The notes: generated by a model not told the origin, from the sequence alone. A DNA stretch of 64,000 bases from Sipunculus nudus (GCA_026874595.1 CM049318.1:14840241-14904240); one strand, 5' to 3'; numbered from the stretch's first letter, positions 26,998 through 37,758 are shown. Made by a program: numbers and translations.

Positions 26998-27950
26998 AAA
27001 CAGACAAACAGACAAACAGACATACGCAACTGAGCAATATGCTTGCCGAAATCTTTGATTCCGGCAAGCAACAAACAGACAAACAGACATACGCAACTGA
27101 GCAATATGCTTGCCGAAATCGAAGATTTCCGGCAAGCAAAAAACAGGGTCACACACGAAGCGCACTGGAGCGTGAATACGTGGTCATGTTTTTATGATTG
27201 ACCGCAGTCTTTCTGCCTGGTACCGAGTGCTGCGTCGTACAGGTAGTTCCACACGTCATGCAATATCCAGCGAAAATACATAGAAAAGATTTCGAAACCA
27301 GTAAGTTTACCTCAACAGAAATTCAGCTGATCGTGAGTCACCTCGATAAGGCTGATGATTTTGTGATCTCCTACTGCTAAAATTGTTCTTTCTTCAACGA
27401 TGTTCGTTTTAATGGGGTGTTCGTAATACCGGGGTGTGCGTTATACCGGGAGGTTCGTAATACCCTGATGTTCGTACTACCAGGTTTGGTCGAAGCAGCC
27501 CCTACTTGTTCCCGAACAACGTTAATCTCCAGACAACCTCCATTTGTGTTGATCCTTGGATAGACCAATCACAAATACTTGTATCTGAGTTACTAAGTTT
27601 TAAATTTAAATGCTGTTATAAGATGACCCTGATTTGTGAATAGTTCTGAAGTAGGTAGTCACAGAGATGCGGCTTTTTTATACTCCTGGTATGTTTACAT
27701 CATCCTTCATATGAAGTATTTAAATGTCTTCTACATATTTTATATATGTGGGTGTTTGGACCGTCAATAACTAATGTGATGGCAATAGTGGTTCTTGGTT
27801 ATGTGACAAGGTTCTTAGAATATACATGTAGGAAAACATTAAGGTTCAATAGACTACAATGATAAGAACATCCCACAAGCCACGCAGCGTGACAGGAACT
27901 GTAAGTGTTTATGGTGTTATACTGGCATTCCTTTAATTAAACTGTTAGGC

Positions 27951-27992
<42 letters not shown>

Positions 27993-28429
27993 TATATATT
28001 ATTCATCTCATCATCCAGACGTGATTCAGGACTGACAACACTCGAAAAGACGAAGTGTGATATGCGATTTCATTCTATTGACCAGAACCCATGTGTGCCT
28101 GCATAGGAGACAAGGACCTCCATAAACATAAGGCCGACTAAGCACACCTTTGAAAAGTAGGTTCAAAATTATGTTTTGATCATGTTATTATGTAAGTTTT
28201 CATTACCTGGTCTGTATCCTCCCTGTTATACGTGCATATGACATTTTAAAGGATAGGTACATGGTCTGTTGGTGGCACTGTCTATTGAATGATGCTGATG
28301 GTATCCATATGGTAAGAATGATATGTTATTATTATGCATTCAGGATTTCAGGTTATATATGCACGGGGTAAGGAATATTCCAGAAGTCATAACCTGTCGT
28401 TAAGACATTAGAGCAAATCTCTGAGGTTC

Positions 28430-28520
28430 TATAACGAGATTTTACCATTATGCCATGTAGACACCGGCGGGGTTCGAAAGTCCAACGCCTTAACCAAAAG
28501 ACTACGTCCTACCCCAATCA
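28430..28520 (-). repeat. Possible tRNA-derived SINE fragment
   Basis: On the minus strand the segment reads gtagtc...tggttaaggcgttggac, which looks like a class II tRNA A-box and D-arm, followed by ttcgaacccc like a B-box. The spacing is too short for an intact tRNA, so a decayed SINE head is the best guess. Confidence 0.35.
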
Positions 28521-28828
28521 TAAATCATATTTGCATATGACTTAATAGGCTGGGAATCTTCCTGTAACCCTCTATAGGGGACATGTTTGATTCTGATATT
28601 CTAATTCGATTGTAATCCACGTGTCGCCCTACAAACCCGAAATTACAAAATAAAAAAGTTACAAAAAATACGAAATTAACGCTAACTACCAGTTTTATCC
28701 AGGACAGACCGATCGTCTTTATGGCAAAACTGCATGGTTATAACCTGTGTCCATGTGAGGTCACAAACTCAGAATCAGGAAAATCAGCATCATCAGTAAT
28801 TGGATGAGCTAACCAGTCGGCTGGCTGG

Positions 28829-28832
<4 letters not shown>

Positions 28833-28870
<38 letters not shown>
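28833..28870. repeat. (TA)n microsatellite
   Basis: Pure TA run. It explains the YIYIYI ORF on the minus strand. Confidence 0.95.
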
Positions 28871-28872
<2 letters not shown>

Positions 28873-29059
28873 GTTTATCTGAACTCCGTTTATAGCCATA
28901 ACATAGAATGTATACAATCCATAGCCAAAACATAGATCGTGCACATTGCTTGGATTATTTATAGAATGTATACATACTCCATTAGATCCCCAATTGGTCG
29001 ACTTTATTTAAATCGCAAGACTTTAGTGACATATCAGATATGTAACGTTGGGCCATATC

Positions 29060-29385
29060 CATCACGTAAGGCCAAAAAAAAAATTGAGGAATGGATCTCA
29101 GGGATCGCCCGCGTCAATTTTAACCCCCGCATCAAACATTTTTATTTTGATTTTCATCTTTCCAGAAGATAAAATTATACAGTTTTGATACGATTTCCTT
29201 TGTTATTTAGTGCTTTTACCTGTTTAGCAAAAAAAAAAACTGTTATTTTCATGCTTTTTCCTGATCATATGACATTTTTATCGAAACATACAAAAAAAGT
29301 CAAAAATAAAATACCGCCCGCCCGCAGTGATTTCTGAAAAAAAAGTGCCTGAGAACCATACCTTTTTATTATTATTTTTTTGGCC
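29060..29385. repeat. Dispersed repeat, copy 2 of 2
   Basis: Matches 1060-1285. Its core (from cgcccgcgtcaattt to the gataaaaatgtc complement) is inverted relative to copy 1. The downstream segment tgcctgagaaccataccttt...ggcctaa keeps the same orientation. Confidence 0.6.
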
Positions 29386-30365
29386 TAACGATGTCGCATG
29401 CATTCGCTTCTTGTTTCCCTTGTCTTCGATTGTACCTAAATGCAGTAGCTAACTTCAGATTCGCGGGGTTAAAATTTCGCGATTTCCACATTTTAGGTGT
29501 TTCGCTAGGGTATTTATTTTCGCCATCTCACTCTATTAAAAACCTACTGGAAGTAAAACATTAATATATTAATTAATTACATGTATATTAAATAACATAT
29601 GCGTCAAATCTTAATAATTGGACGGGGACCCAAAGAAACATCGAACGAGTTTAGAATATTTTTCGTTAATGGCAGATAATTTGAAAGATCTGATATTATG
29701 TATAATAACAATATTTGGACGTACAAGATTTATTATTATTTAGTAATTACATAAAACATGAGTTTTTTACCTTTCAACTTTCCTTCACCGTTTTGACCAC
29801 TTATTTACGAATGTTTCATTTTCTCGATAATTCCCCTTTCTCGAAAATCGCGAATTTGAAATCCTCGCGAACAAAGAGGAAACCAACAGTATTTAACTGA
29901 TATGGTTGTTTATGACTTTGTGGAGTGACGACTTTTAATTTCTAACCAGGACCAGGAACCCCTAAACCATTTAAAGGCCTCTATCAGAAGAGGGGCGTTT
30001 ATTTGAAAAGCACGATACATCCTCTGGACACTGATACCAGCCGACCAGCCATTCCTTTTTGACATTTTTCACAGAAATTTTACACATGGAACATGTCTGT
30101 TATCATATTTTACAATAAAAATTGAAAGTGAAACGACAGTGTTTCTACAGTCCATTCAAACTTTCTGATTTCGGGGATCTCCCGTCCTAGAGGCAAATTA
30201 CCAGTATGCGCATCTTCACTGGTTATAGATATAATATTCAGGTTTTCAATATAAGACATATTTCAAATGAAAACATATGATTTGTTTGGTGATATGTGGG
30301 GTAGAGTGGAGTGAAATCAGCTGTATGATGTATCAGACAGAACAAGGAAAGATGAAAAAAGGAAA

Positions 30366-30366
<1 letters not shown>

Positions 30367-30442
<76 letters not shown>

Positions 30443-30448
30443 GAGAGA
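30367..30448. repeat. (TA)n followed by (GA)n
   Basis: A compound microsatellite of 34 bp TA then about 48 bp GA. It produces the long SLSLSL and YIYIYI shadows in several frames. Confidence 0.95.
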
Positions 30449-32204
30449 GGATGGGGAGGGAGAGATATGTGTAAACACATGAACGGAAGGCATTTTTGTA
30501 CCAATCATTAGAAAGGTGAACTCCGAGATCTTTCCCATCACAAATAATGAAAAATAGATAAAAACCAAATATTCGCATAATTATAACTTCGAAACCCCCG
30601 GCTACCCTACAGAAATCATAGAGCTCCGTAATTTGCAGAACAGCAGAGTCATTATAGAGCTGAGTATCAGTTTCGACCACACCCCATTCCTAATTTTAAG
30701 GAAATACCTTATAGCCCAATTTGTCATGTTACTTCGACCTATATTCAGTCACAGCGTACATCACAAAAAGATTGCCGCGTGACGCCATCAGGACGCTGAA
30801 CCATATAACAACACAGGTAAACAGTGCCGCAGAAATGATAAAGGAAATAACTGGTTGAAAATTTGATATGGTGAGAGAATGCATCATTTGCGGAAAGGCA
30901 ACTGATCTTTGCCTTTCCGTTCGAGCTTATAAATAATATACAGTCATGCGGTACCTAGGTATATGTAAGTAGCGTATAAAAAGTAAATTGGACATTTCTA
31001 TAAGAGCATCGACCCATGTCAGTGACACAGTTTATCTGTTGGTGACATCTCTGTCACATCTCTGTCACGTGAGACACTCGTGAGATGATACATATATACT
31101 AGTAATTATAGCTGACGATTCTTTCTGGCGTGACAGGACCCATAACGACCGAGATCACAGTAAAAGGTCTGAGGTCTCTCAGTTTTTTATGCGAGTAGTA
31201 AACGGTACGTACAAAGATATTTCGTTGATGGTCTTAACATGGATTTAATTATATTTGGATTTTAGATATTTTTATGCCTTATTGGTTCATATGATCAAAT
31301 GGTTAGTCTGACCCTATTAAACACAACATATCTTAGCATATTGTGTCATACACAGCTGATCATATCTGATCTCTTCATTTCTGATCATACCATATTTCAT
31401 CCTTGGAATATCTCAACTAAAGCCTAAGTCACACTGTCACGGAATAGGTTACGGACCTCGACGGACGGTCCCAGGTATATTGTTCACGGACCATACATGG
31501 GAAAAGCGCATTTTTTTTATCGCAGCCAAGCGGTCAGTGGAGATTTTTTTTAGTACGGCGACCGTGCTTTGACAACGGATTCCCATGGTTTGCAAGGGGC
31601 GACGGCATAGCTTTGATACGGTTTCACGGCGTCAACATCAGGGAAGGTGAGGGATATCTTCGATCAGCCATGGACAATATACGGATAATGGCGAAACGAG
31701 TACGGATTCCCACGTGTTCAGGCGGTCTGAACAGGAACTTTCACGGAAGTGCTACAGATTCTTACGATAGGCCAAGCACTGCTGGTCATGTCGCAATACT
31801 CGCGAAACAGGCAAGTCCCTACCCCGGCGCTGACAATCAACCAGGAAGGACAGCGGCCAACAAAGTACACATTTAAGGAAGCAATACGGACATGCACGGA
31901 CAAGCTCGTTGGCGTTACGGCAGCGCCGCGGTCTAGCCACGGATTGGCTCATCCGTGCTCATCCATACCAGTACCACTGACATTCTGAACATTTCTAAAC
32001 TTCTGTGGAAATTGACGGACGAAAAACCGTCAGCAGGGATCATGGCGGATGAAGACGGACAAAGCAACTTGGGTCATTTTAGCTTGGTTAACTTAGGTTA
32101 GATCAGGTAACTGGCACGTTTGGTTAAAACAGGAAGCTGGTTATATAAGATGTTCAATGATATGTTTTACAAAGATGACAGGGAGAGATGTTCATTAAAA
32201 TAAA

Positions 32205-32415
32205 GCAGAAGCGGATCCAAGGAAGGGGTCCAGGCGGTCCGGACCCCCCCCCCTTTTTTTCATCCACTGCAAGCTATTTTATGGGTTTAGACAAAATTTT
32301 GCGGCCTGGACCCCTTTTCTGGACTGGTGATTTTTTTCCAGGTTTTTCATTAGTCCTCCTTGGTTGGACGCCCCCCCCCCTTTTTTTTTACCTAAATCCT
32401 TGATCCGCCCCTGTA
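32205..32415. mobile_element. MITE-like element with inverted ends
   Basis: The left end agcggatccaaggaagggg and the right end ccttgatccgcccctg are imperfect inverted repeats flanking about 210 bp that includes C-runs and T-runs. There is no ORF of its own. The size and terminal structure fit a miniature inverted-repeat element. Confidence 0.55.
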
Positions 32416-33093
32416 AAGGAACCATTCAAATTTAGCTAATATGTAGAGAGGTAAAGCCATGCATTAAACCAGAACGATACCTAGATCATGTGACATGCAT
32501 CTTTAGTCACGTTTCAGCTAATCATGAATTTTGAGGCATAATTAGTAATATTTCAATAAATATGAGACTCTGTAAGTTTTATGAGAATGATGAAGTTGAA
32601 GATGAGGTCCATGTTCTTTTCAAGTATATCAGATATGAAGAGTTAAGAATTGGATTTCTGTCATTTTACAGGACTTTCCTCAAAATATGTACTGGCTTAT
32701 TTTGAGATTTTTATACTACAACTTATTTAATTAAGGTAAATATTTGTTCAAAGTAAACATAATGAGAGGGGAAAATATTAATTAAGTATTACCTAAATAA
32801 ATAATAAATTCAGTGAAACCTGTAGGTCTTTTTTTTATCAATTGAAATAGGAAAATATACATCACGTAAATATTTAACTGTACTATTCCTTTTTACTTCA
32901 AATTTATATTATAATTTCTAACATAAAAAAAATAATATATATTGACAGAAATTGATGACAAACATGTATATGTCGACATGTTACCGAGCTATGTCATATG
33001 TATTTTGTGCGTTCAGGTCATTCTACAAAACATCTTTGCTCTTATATTTGTTAAGATGTGTTAATTTTATATCGTGGCAGGCGCGCAGCTCAG

Positions 33094-33551
33094 TATGTAC
33101 ATGGAACCGGTGCAATCTGCTCCTGCCGTAAATCCGGAATCCTACGAACGATGCCATGCAGCGCCACCTGTCGGGGAGTACTTGCATGTAAAGCCAGCCA
33201 TTTCCTCTGGCCGCATGGTCCCCTGTTGGACGCTGGTCGCGTGTGCTGTCCTCGGCTTGGTTTTTGCGTGCGCTGCCGGAATTACAACTTATGTTGTAAT
33301 GTCAAATCTAGCTCAAACAGGTCAGTGCCTGTCTATATTTATGTAGGAGTAATTTCTTTGAATATTGACCATGAATAAAGTTTGATAAATATCATTCCTC
33401 ATATATATTTTGAGTAGATACCCCAATATAACCTTTTGTGCATTTCCAACACATATTACGTAATACAAAAGTAATTTTGCTTAATTTTCAACACTTTTCT
33501 TTTCATAATTTAAATATGATTTAAATCAACTCAATTTATTTCTCGGTGGTT

Positions 33552-33593
<42 letters not shown>

Positions 33594-34042
33594 ATTCGTT
33601 TATTTCAGGAACATTTTGTGGTGTTGTAAATAAAACAGTCACAGAAGGTAAGGAATTCAACTTTAATGTACAACATGGTAATGAATAAACGAAGAACTCC
33701 ATATAGGCGAATATCACAGAGTATAAAAATGAAATAGTGTTTTAAGCTGTAACATACATTATATTTCTCGGTGGTGTCTCTAAATCCTAGTCAACTCCTC
33801 TGTGGCCATGCCTTGTTTTGTCTTGATGTTTCGGCAACGATACTAAGTGTGTCCTAAGGGAAGGGATCAATTAACCTATTTTCCTGATATCCTGAGCAAC
33901 GCAATCTATCAGCAACTGCGCGAACTGTGTTTAACGACTGATTTGGAATCTACAGGCGAAAGGTGCGAAATAATGAAAGGGTTACCGGTATGTGCAAATG
34001 GAATATAAAAACTGATTCGCGTATCATACGCAAGGTATTTAT

Positions 34043-34106
<64 letters not shown>

Positions 34107-34376
34107 GAATGACAGTCTCAAATCATACGCCAGCTCTATATATCATAACAAATATAAATATTCATATTATTAATCATTTTAATTTCATTTAAGGAAAGAC
34201 GGCCAATCCTGCACGTGTTACAAAATTCAACATGGCGGGGATACAATACTTCGTCAATCATGACCCTGGCTTGAACTGGTTCCAGTCACAGAAGTACTGT
34301 TTGGACAATAACGCCACGCTCGTGACGTTCGAGACGAAAGAAAAGTGGCTTTCCCTGTACAAGCATCTGTTTCGGA
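33094..34376 (+). CDS. C-type lectin-like type II membrane protein, 5' part
   Basis: Three exons join in phase with good GT-AG borders: about 33094-33320, 33609-33647 and 34194-34376. Exon 1 encodes a cytoplasmic head, then a membrane anchor (WTLVACAVLGLVFACAAG) with no signal peptide, which predicts a type II topology. Exon 3 opens a C-type-lectin-like fold: GIQYF, then NWFQSQKYC and ATLVTFETKEKW, the classic first half of such a domain. The second half (WIGL, WxW and the last cysteines) is not found before 36 kb, so the gene is incomplete here. An acceptor-like site at 33080 leaves room for an additional 5' exon. Family knowledge: such proteins are cell-surface glycan or protein receptors. 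Confidence 0.62.
33556..33588. repeat. (TA)n microsatellite
   Basis: Pure AT run in intron 1 of the lectin-like gene, about 20 bp before its second exon. Confidence 0.95.
34047..34102. repeat. (TA)n microsatellite
   Basis: Pure AT run of about 56 bp in intron 2 of the lectin-like gene. Confidence 0.95.
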
Positions 34377-34579
34377 GTAAGTTGTTTTTCTGATCATTCA
34401 TTTGAACGTACGGTTAATTCCCTTACTCGGCAAGATATTAATCAAGCCTGCCGAGCTGTAATGTCCTTAGAAACCTGTATCCATGTCTTAATACGCATCC
34501 GCATAAAGAACACTCTTTAGGATTTATGTAGAAAAAAAAAGAGGAGAGGGAACCAGTCTAATCGTGCTTTCAATCTCAC

Positions 34580-35230
34580 AAGAGTACGACTCTTTTAACC
34601 TTCCGTCAGAGGGCGTTTCGACTCGAAACGAATCTCTTCTGTTTGGGAACTGTAGGAAGGCCGGGACTTCTTTTCTCAAATGTCAAACTTTAAAGTAAAA
34701 CTTTGTTACATTTCATCGAAACTCTTTCTGTTTACATTCCAAATGCGCATGCTTACACAATATATCTTTTTCCGTAAATTCCTTACCACAAAACCACCCA
34801 TGTATATGAAGTTTGCCTTGAGACTATTCTTATCCAACACTTAAACGGACTACATTGTCCTCTTCACTACAATTATACCTACGCCGCTAATGCATTTAGA
34901 AACCAAGGGGCATTGCTGGGTTCAGAGTTTGATTCCAACAATCTCAAAACTGCAGAGATTTATTGTTTTGAGTCCGAGTCTGCGCCTCTTGAGGGTAAAG
35001 ACTTCGCGGAATGAGTACTATTTTGTAATCAAGCGGATGTGACATGTAAACAGGCGGTTCAATGAAATATAGCAGATTTGGTTTTATAGTTAAACAGTTG
35101 AGACAGGCAGTCCCGGTCGTCCCACACAGTCTAACTTGATGAAGTTCGTTTAAGTAGAAACGACTTCTGGCAAAAACTTGTATCAGTATAAGACCAGTAC
35201 AGCTCTAAGGCTCTGTGAAGATACAAATAT
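34580..35230. mobile_element. Inverted-repeat transposon-like unit (copy 2)
   Basis: The left end contains gtttcgactcgaaacgaatctcttctgtt and gccgggact. The right end contains the inverted equivalent (acagttgagacaggcagtcccggtc, cgtttaagtagaaacgac). Internal sequence matches the complement of 8920-9070. No transposase. It lies in the intron after the last visible lectin exon. Confidence 0.55.
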
Positions 35231-35658
35231 TTTCGTCATTTTTTGACAACGCCTCCCAGCCTTCAAGAACGTTGTCACTCAATTGACATAAGCCAGATCA
35301 ATCGTCAGCATTTTTGGTATACTTTTAAACAACACCAAGCATGTGCGAGAAAAGTTTTTTTAACTCAGGATATTGGTAAATCTCTATGCTTGTTTCCTGA
35401 ATTTCCGCAAGCGTGGCTTGCACGAGTTGCTGTACGCGATACAGAAAATGACTCGTTACCATAGAGACGGAATTTCAATTTGTTCTGTAAATTCATATGT
35501 ATTTTTTAGTCTTAATTCGTCCTTCGTACCCTAATGTTAAGATTATCATTTGTTAACCACGATATTGATGCAACATGATGTGCGGCCTTTGCGGTTCATT
35601 TCCCAGTATGGCTTGTATCACGACTGAAGTTATAGTCTAAAGTAGTGCTATATATATT

Positions 35659-35948
35659 AAGTACCAAAAAGTCATTGATAAGTACCAAAACCATTAATAA
35701 GTCCCATTTTTGGTCATTAATAAGTACCAAAAAGTCATTGATAAGTACCAAAACCATTAATAAGTACCATCCTTAGTACAGTCATTAATAAGTACCAAAA
35801 AGTCATTGATAAGTACCAAAACCATTAATAAGTACCATCCTTAGTAGAGTCATTAATAAGTACCAAAAAGTCATTGATAAGTACCAAAACCATTAATAAG
35901 TACCATCCTTAGTACAGTCATTAATAAGTACCAAAAAGTCATTAATTA
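35659..35948. repeat. Minisatellite, 68-bp unit
   Basis: About 4.3 copies of a unit built from aagtaccaaaaagtcattgat, aagtaccaaaaccattaat and aagtaccatccttagtac. Copies start near 35660, 35721, 35789, 35857 and 35925. Internally the unit is itself a triplication of (t)aagtacca. It lies close to the presumed left end of the viral element and may belong to its terminal repeat. Confidence 0.9.
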
Positions 35949-36019
35949 ATTGGGAGGAATGCGGACTGGGTGGGAGGGGTGGGAAGGGGCCCCCCTGGCG
36001 GTTGACCGGGTGGTGTTTA

Positions 36020-36300
36020 ACGGCGGGCGAAAAATCTATAGCACCCTGGAGGGGAAGCACCCCTTCCCCCACTGGGACTTTTCGGGAATTAAAGCACCCC
36101 CCTCTTCCTGGGACTTCTCTAAAATCTATAGCACCCTGGAGGGGAAGCACCCCCTCCCCCCACTGGGACTTTTCGGGAATTAAAGCACCCCCCTCTTCCT
36201 GGGACTTCTCTAAAATCTATAGCACCCCCTCTTCCTGGGACTTCTCTAAAATCTATAGCACCCTGGAGGGGAAGCACCCCCCACTGGGACTTTTCGGGAG
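36020..36300. repeat. GC-rich minisatellite, ~96-bp unit
   Basis: About 2.7 copies of a unit with ctatagcaccctggagggg, cactgggacttttcggga and tcttcctgggacttctct. Base composition differs sharply from both flanks. The ORFs on both strands here are repeat shadows. Confidence 0.9.
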
Positions 36301-36687
36301 TTAAAGTATCTACTAGGAGGACTGGGCGAAAGTTAGGGTAACCTGGAGGGGAGACCTGGACAAAAGCTAAAGCAACCCCTGGTGGAGTTTGCGGGAACTA
36401 AAGTGGGTTGGGGCTCTTTCAAACACTTAAGCACTCACACATTCTTCCAAGTATTGAAACATTCATTTTTACACAGTTTAAACATACTAATAACACAATG
36501 ATGTAAATGGAATAAAAAAAAATTATTCCATAAAACCTAAAAACTAAAAGATATATTATTTATGTCTGTATGCCACCTGTGTTCTTCGCTGTTTGTGTGT
36601 GTAATCATATGGAGTGTATGTCTGATGCTATGTTCTTCCCTGTACCTAACTAAAATCGCGTGAATAAAAAAAATTAAAATCAGTCTT

Positions 36688-37758
36688 TTAACGTCCATGG
36701 AAATTAAAATCCAGCACCACGCGTTTACGATCGTGCAGCTGGTATAATCCAACTTCAATTGTATGAGCTTCCTGGATTAGGTCCAGCACCATCATTACTG
36801 CTTTTAATGGTGTCGACTCTAAAACATCACAGTCTAGGAGCGACACAGGTCCTTGCACAGTGCACTGCATGCTTTGATTAACAGTTGTTTGTCCTCTGGT
36901 GACGTCATCACCTCGAGGTAATGGTATAGAAACTGGCGTATTCTCATCAGCTTTTTGTGTTTCGTCGGGAGCGAGTCGAACGGTGTTTTCAGACTCCGAC
37001 CGTAACTGATCAGGTTGTTCAGCTCCTCCCTCGCTGTCGCTTGAATATAGCTTTGCGGCCAACTCGTTGTATTCTTTCTCGACAATATCAAGGAACTGGT
37101 CCCGGGGCATTGAGACCTCTGAAGTGGCTGGTGCAACGGGGCTTGGGTGTGGATAGGGTAAGGTGGTGCTGTTGGTACTGGACGGTGGGGGGTGGTCGGG
37201 GGAGCGACAACCGCCCCACATGGGCGTGGGTGATGGTGTTTGACTGAGCCAGGCATTGAAACTAGGGAGGGGAATGGTGGGGGCGGTGGGGGGTGAAGAA
37301 GGTGGCTCGTCAAACCGGATAACGTCGTATAGGCCGGAGGGGGATCGTTGCACCCGCCTACCTTCAAGGGTCCTGTTACCTCCATGGACGCTGGCGGTGC
37401 TGACGGTACTTGTGTGATCGAGGTCCCTGGCTGCGGGTAGACTATGGCCGTGATCTTGTGTTCGTTGTCTTTTGGGCGACACTTCGGGGCTTGACAGTGA
37501 CCAGTAGTGACCAGGCTCTGGGGTTGACGATCGGCGTCGGCTGACAGTACAGGAGGAACAGCGGCGCTTGGTGTGACTGCGTTTGCTACCGCTAGATCCG
37601 CTGTTTTTTCTGACAACATCTCGTTGATCACGGTGAGGATTTCTGGCTCTGATGTGTCTTCCACATCGTCCTTGGTTTCGTGATCTGCACGTGGAGGGCG
37701 GCGAAGCTTCATCCGTCTCAACAAGTTGACAATTTTCTTTTTGATGCCCATCGTTCAT
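36688..37758 (-). CDS. Overlapping ORF 1 (outer): unknown Ser/Pro/Arg-rich protein
   Basis: 356 codons from the ATG at 37758; the frame is open further upstream to 37869 but the TATA box at 37803-37810 makes 37758 the first ATG in the predicted mRNA. The N-terminal half is Ser/Arg-rich with RRRSS and KRSHTKRR clusters. The middle is Pro-rich. The last third is acidic (VEKEYNELAAKLYSSDSEGG) and ends in a predicted helix-strand region. No family recognised. It fully contains a second long ORF in another frame (36834-37751). ATG context here is A at -3 and A at +4, adequate but not optimal, which would allow leaky scanning to the next ATG 7 nt downstream. Confidence 0.6.
   Translation of the reverse strand: MNDGHQKENCQLVETDEASPPSTCRSRNQGRCGRHIRARNPHRDQRDVVRKNSGSSGSKRSHTKRRCSSCTVSRRRSSTPEPGHYWSLSSPEVSPKRQRTQDHGHSLPAARDLDHTSTVSTASVHGGNRTLEGRRVQRSPSGLYDVIRFDEPPSSPPTAPTIPLPSFNAWLSQTPSPTPMWGGCRSPDHPPPSSTNSTTLPYPHPSPVAPATSEVSMPRDQFLDIVEKEYNELAAKLYSSDSEGGAEQPDQLRSESENTVRLAPDETQKADENTPVSIPLPRGDDVTRGQTTVNQSMQCTVQGPVSLLDCDVLESTPLKAVMMVLDLIQEAHTIEVGLYQLHDRKRVVLDFNFHGR
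36834..37751 (-). CDS. Overlapping ORF 2 (inner): PSAP/PPAY-bearing basic protein
   Basis: 305 codons entirely inside the 356-codon ORF, in a different frame. Its ATG has A at -3 and G at +4, a better Kozak context than the outer one 7 nt upstream. The N-terminus starts MGIKKK and is strongly basic to about residue 21. PSAP lies at residues 116-119 and PPAY at 138-141, matching the two classical late-domain classes (Tsg101-binding P-S/T-A-P and Nedd4-type-ligase-binding PPxY). A helical basic C-terminal segment (about 230-305, with LPTKHKKLMRIRQFLYHYLE) looks like a folded domain. Inference: a membrane- or capsid-associated protein that recruits ESCRT or ubiquitin ligases; adenovirus protein VI is a known DNA-virus precedent for PPxY. 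Family unknown. Confidence 0.6.
   Translation of the reverse strand: MGIKKKIVNLLRRMKLRRPPRADHETKDDVEDTSEPEILTVINEMLSEKTADLAVANAVTPSAAVPPVLSADADRQPQSLVTTGHCQAPKCRPKDNEHKITAIVYPQPGTSITQVPSAPPASMEVTGPLKVGGCNDPPPAYTTLSGLTSHLLHPPPPPPFPSLVSMPGSVKHHHPRPCGAVVAPPTTPHRPVPTAPPYPIHTQAPLHQPLQRSQCPGTSSLILSRKNTTSWPQSYIQATAREELNNLISYGRSLKTPFDSLPTKHKKLMRIRQFLYHYLEVMTSPEDKQLLIKACSALCKDLCRS

Larger units (their letters stand above)
19500..27160. repeat. Nested array of dispersed repeat fragments
   Basis: The stretch is built from a few recurring blocks. One is an ~120-150-bp unit with aaatctcgtttgacgag followed by ggtgcgagattt, at about 19.68, 19.81, 19.98, 20.43, 21.35, 21.48, 21.94, 24.16, 25.07, 25.21, 25.37, 25.50, 25.65, 25.80 and 26.27 kb. 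Another is cgccccctggtggc/cgccccctagcggcc flanked by fcgagatatt-like sequence. A third is a tgaccttgacctttgacct block followed by aaccaaaaacaatagggcac. Others are (CAGA)n/(CAAA)n runs. The VCLFVCL-type ORFs are translations of these runs. No gene seen. Confidence 0.8.
27161..33080. other. Host non-coding DNA between repeats and lectin gene
   Basis: No convincing gene. It contains TA runs (27952-27987, 28833-28870, 30367-30400), a GA run (30401-30448), a dispersed repeat copy (29060-29385), a possible tRNA-derived fragment (28430-28520) and a small inverted-repeat element (32205-32415). A CG-rich stretch at 31.43-32.04 kb with repeated acggattccca-like phrases may be another old transposon. 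The 27.2-27.38 kb region has a 60-codon ORF without a good start, which I do not call. Confidence 0.55.

Noticed and set aside
27198-27380. 60-codon ORF as a host exon
   Set aside because: No ATG, no clear splice sites and no recognised domain; evidence too weak.
28430-28520. Functional tRNA gene
   Set aside because: A-box-like and B-box-like words are too close and no cloverleaf can be drawn; kept only as a possible SINE fragment.
31613-31988. ORFs of 79-87 codons in a CG-rich stretch
   Set aside because: Overlapping frames on both strands in a region with repeated acgga words; looks like a non-coding repeat, no splice or start support.
35893-36304. ORFs of 77-100 codons on both strands
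   Set aside because: Generated by the GC-rich 96-bp minisatellite; both strands open for the same reason.
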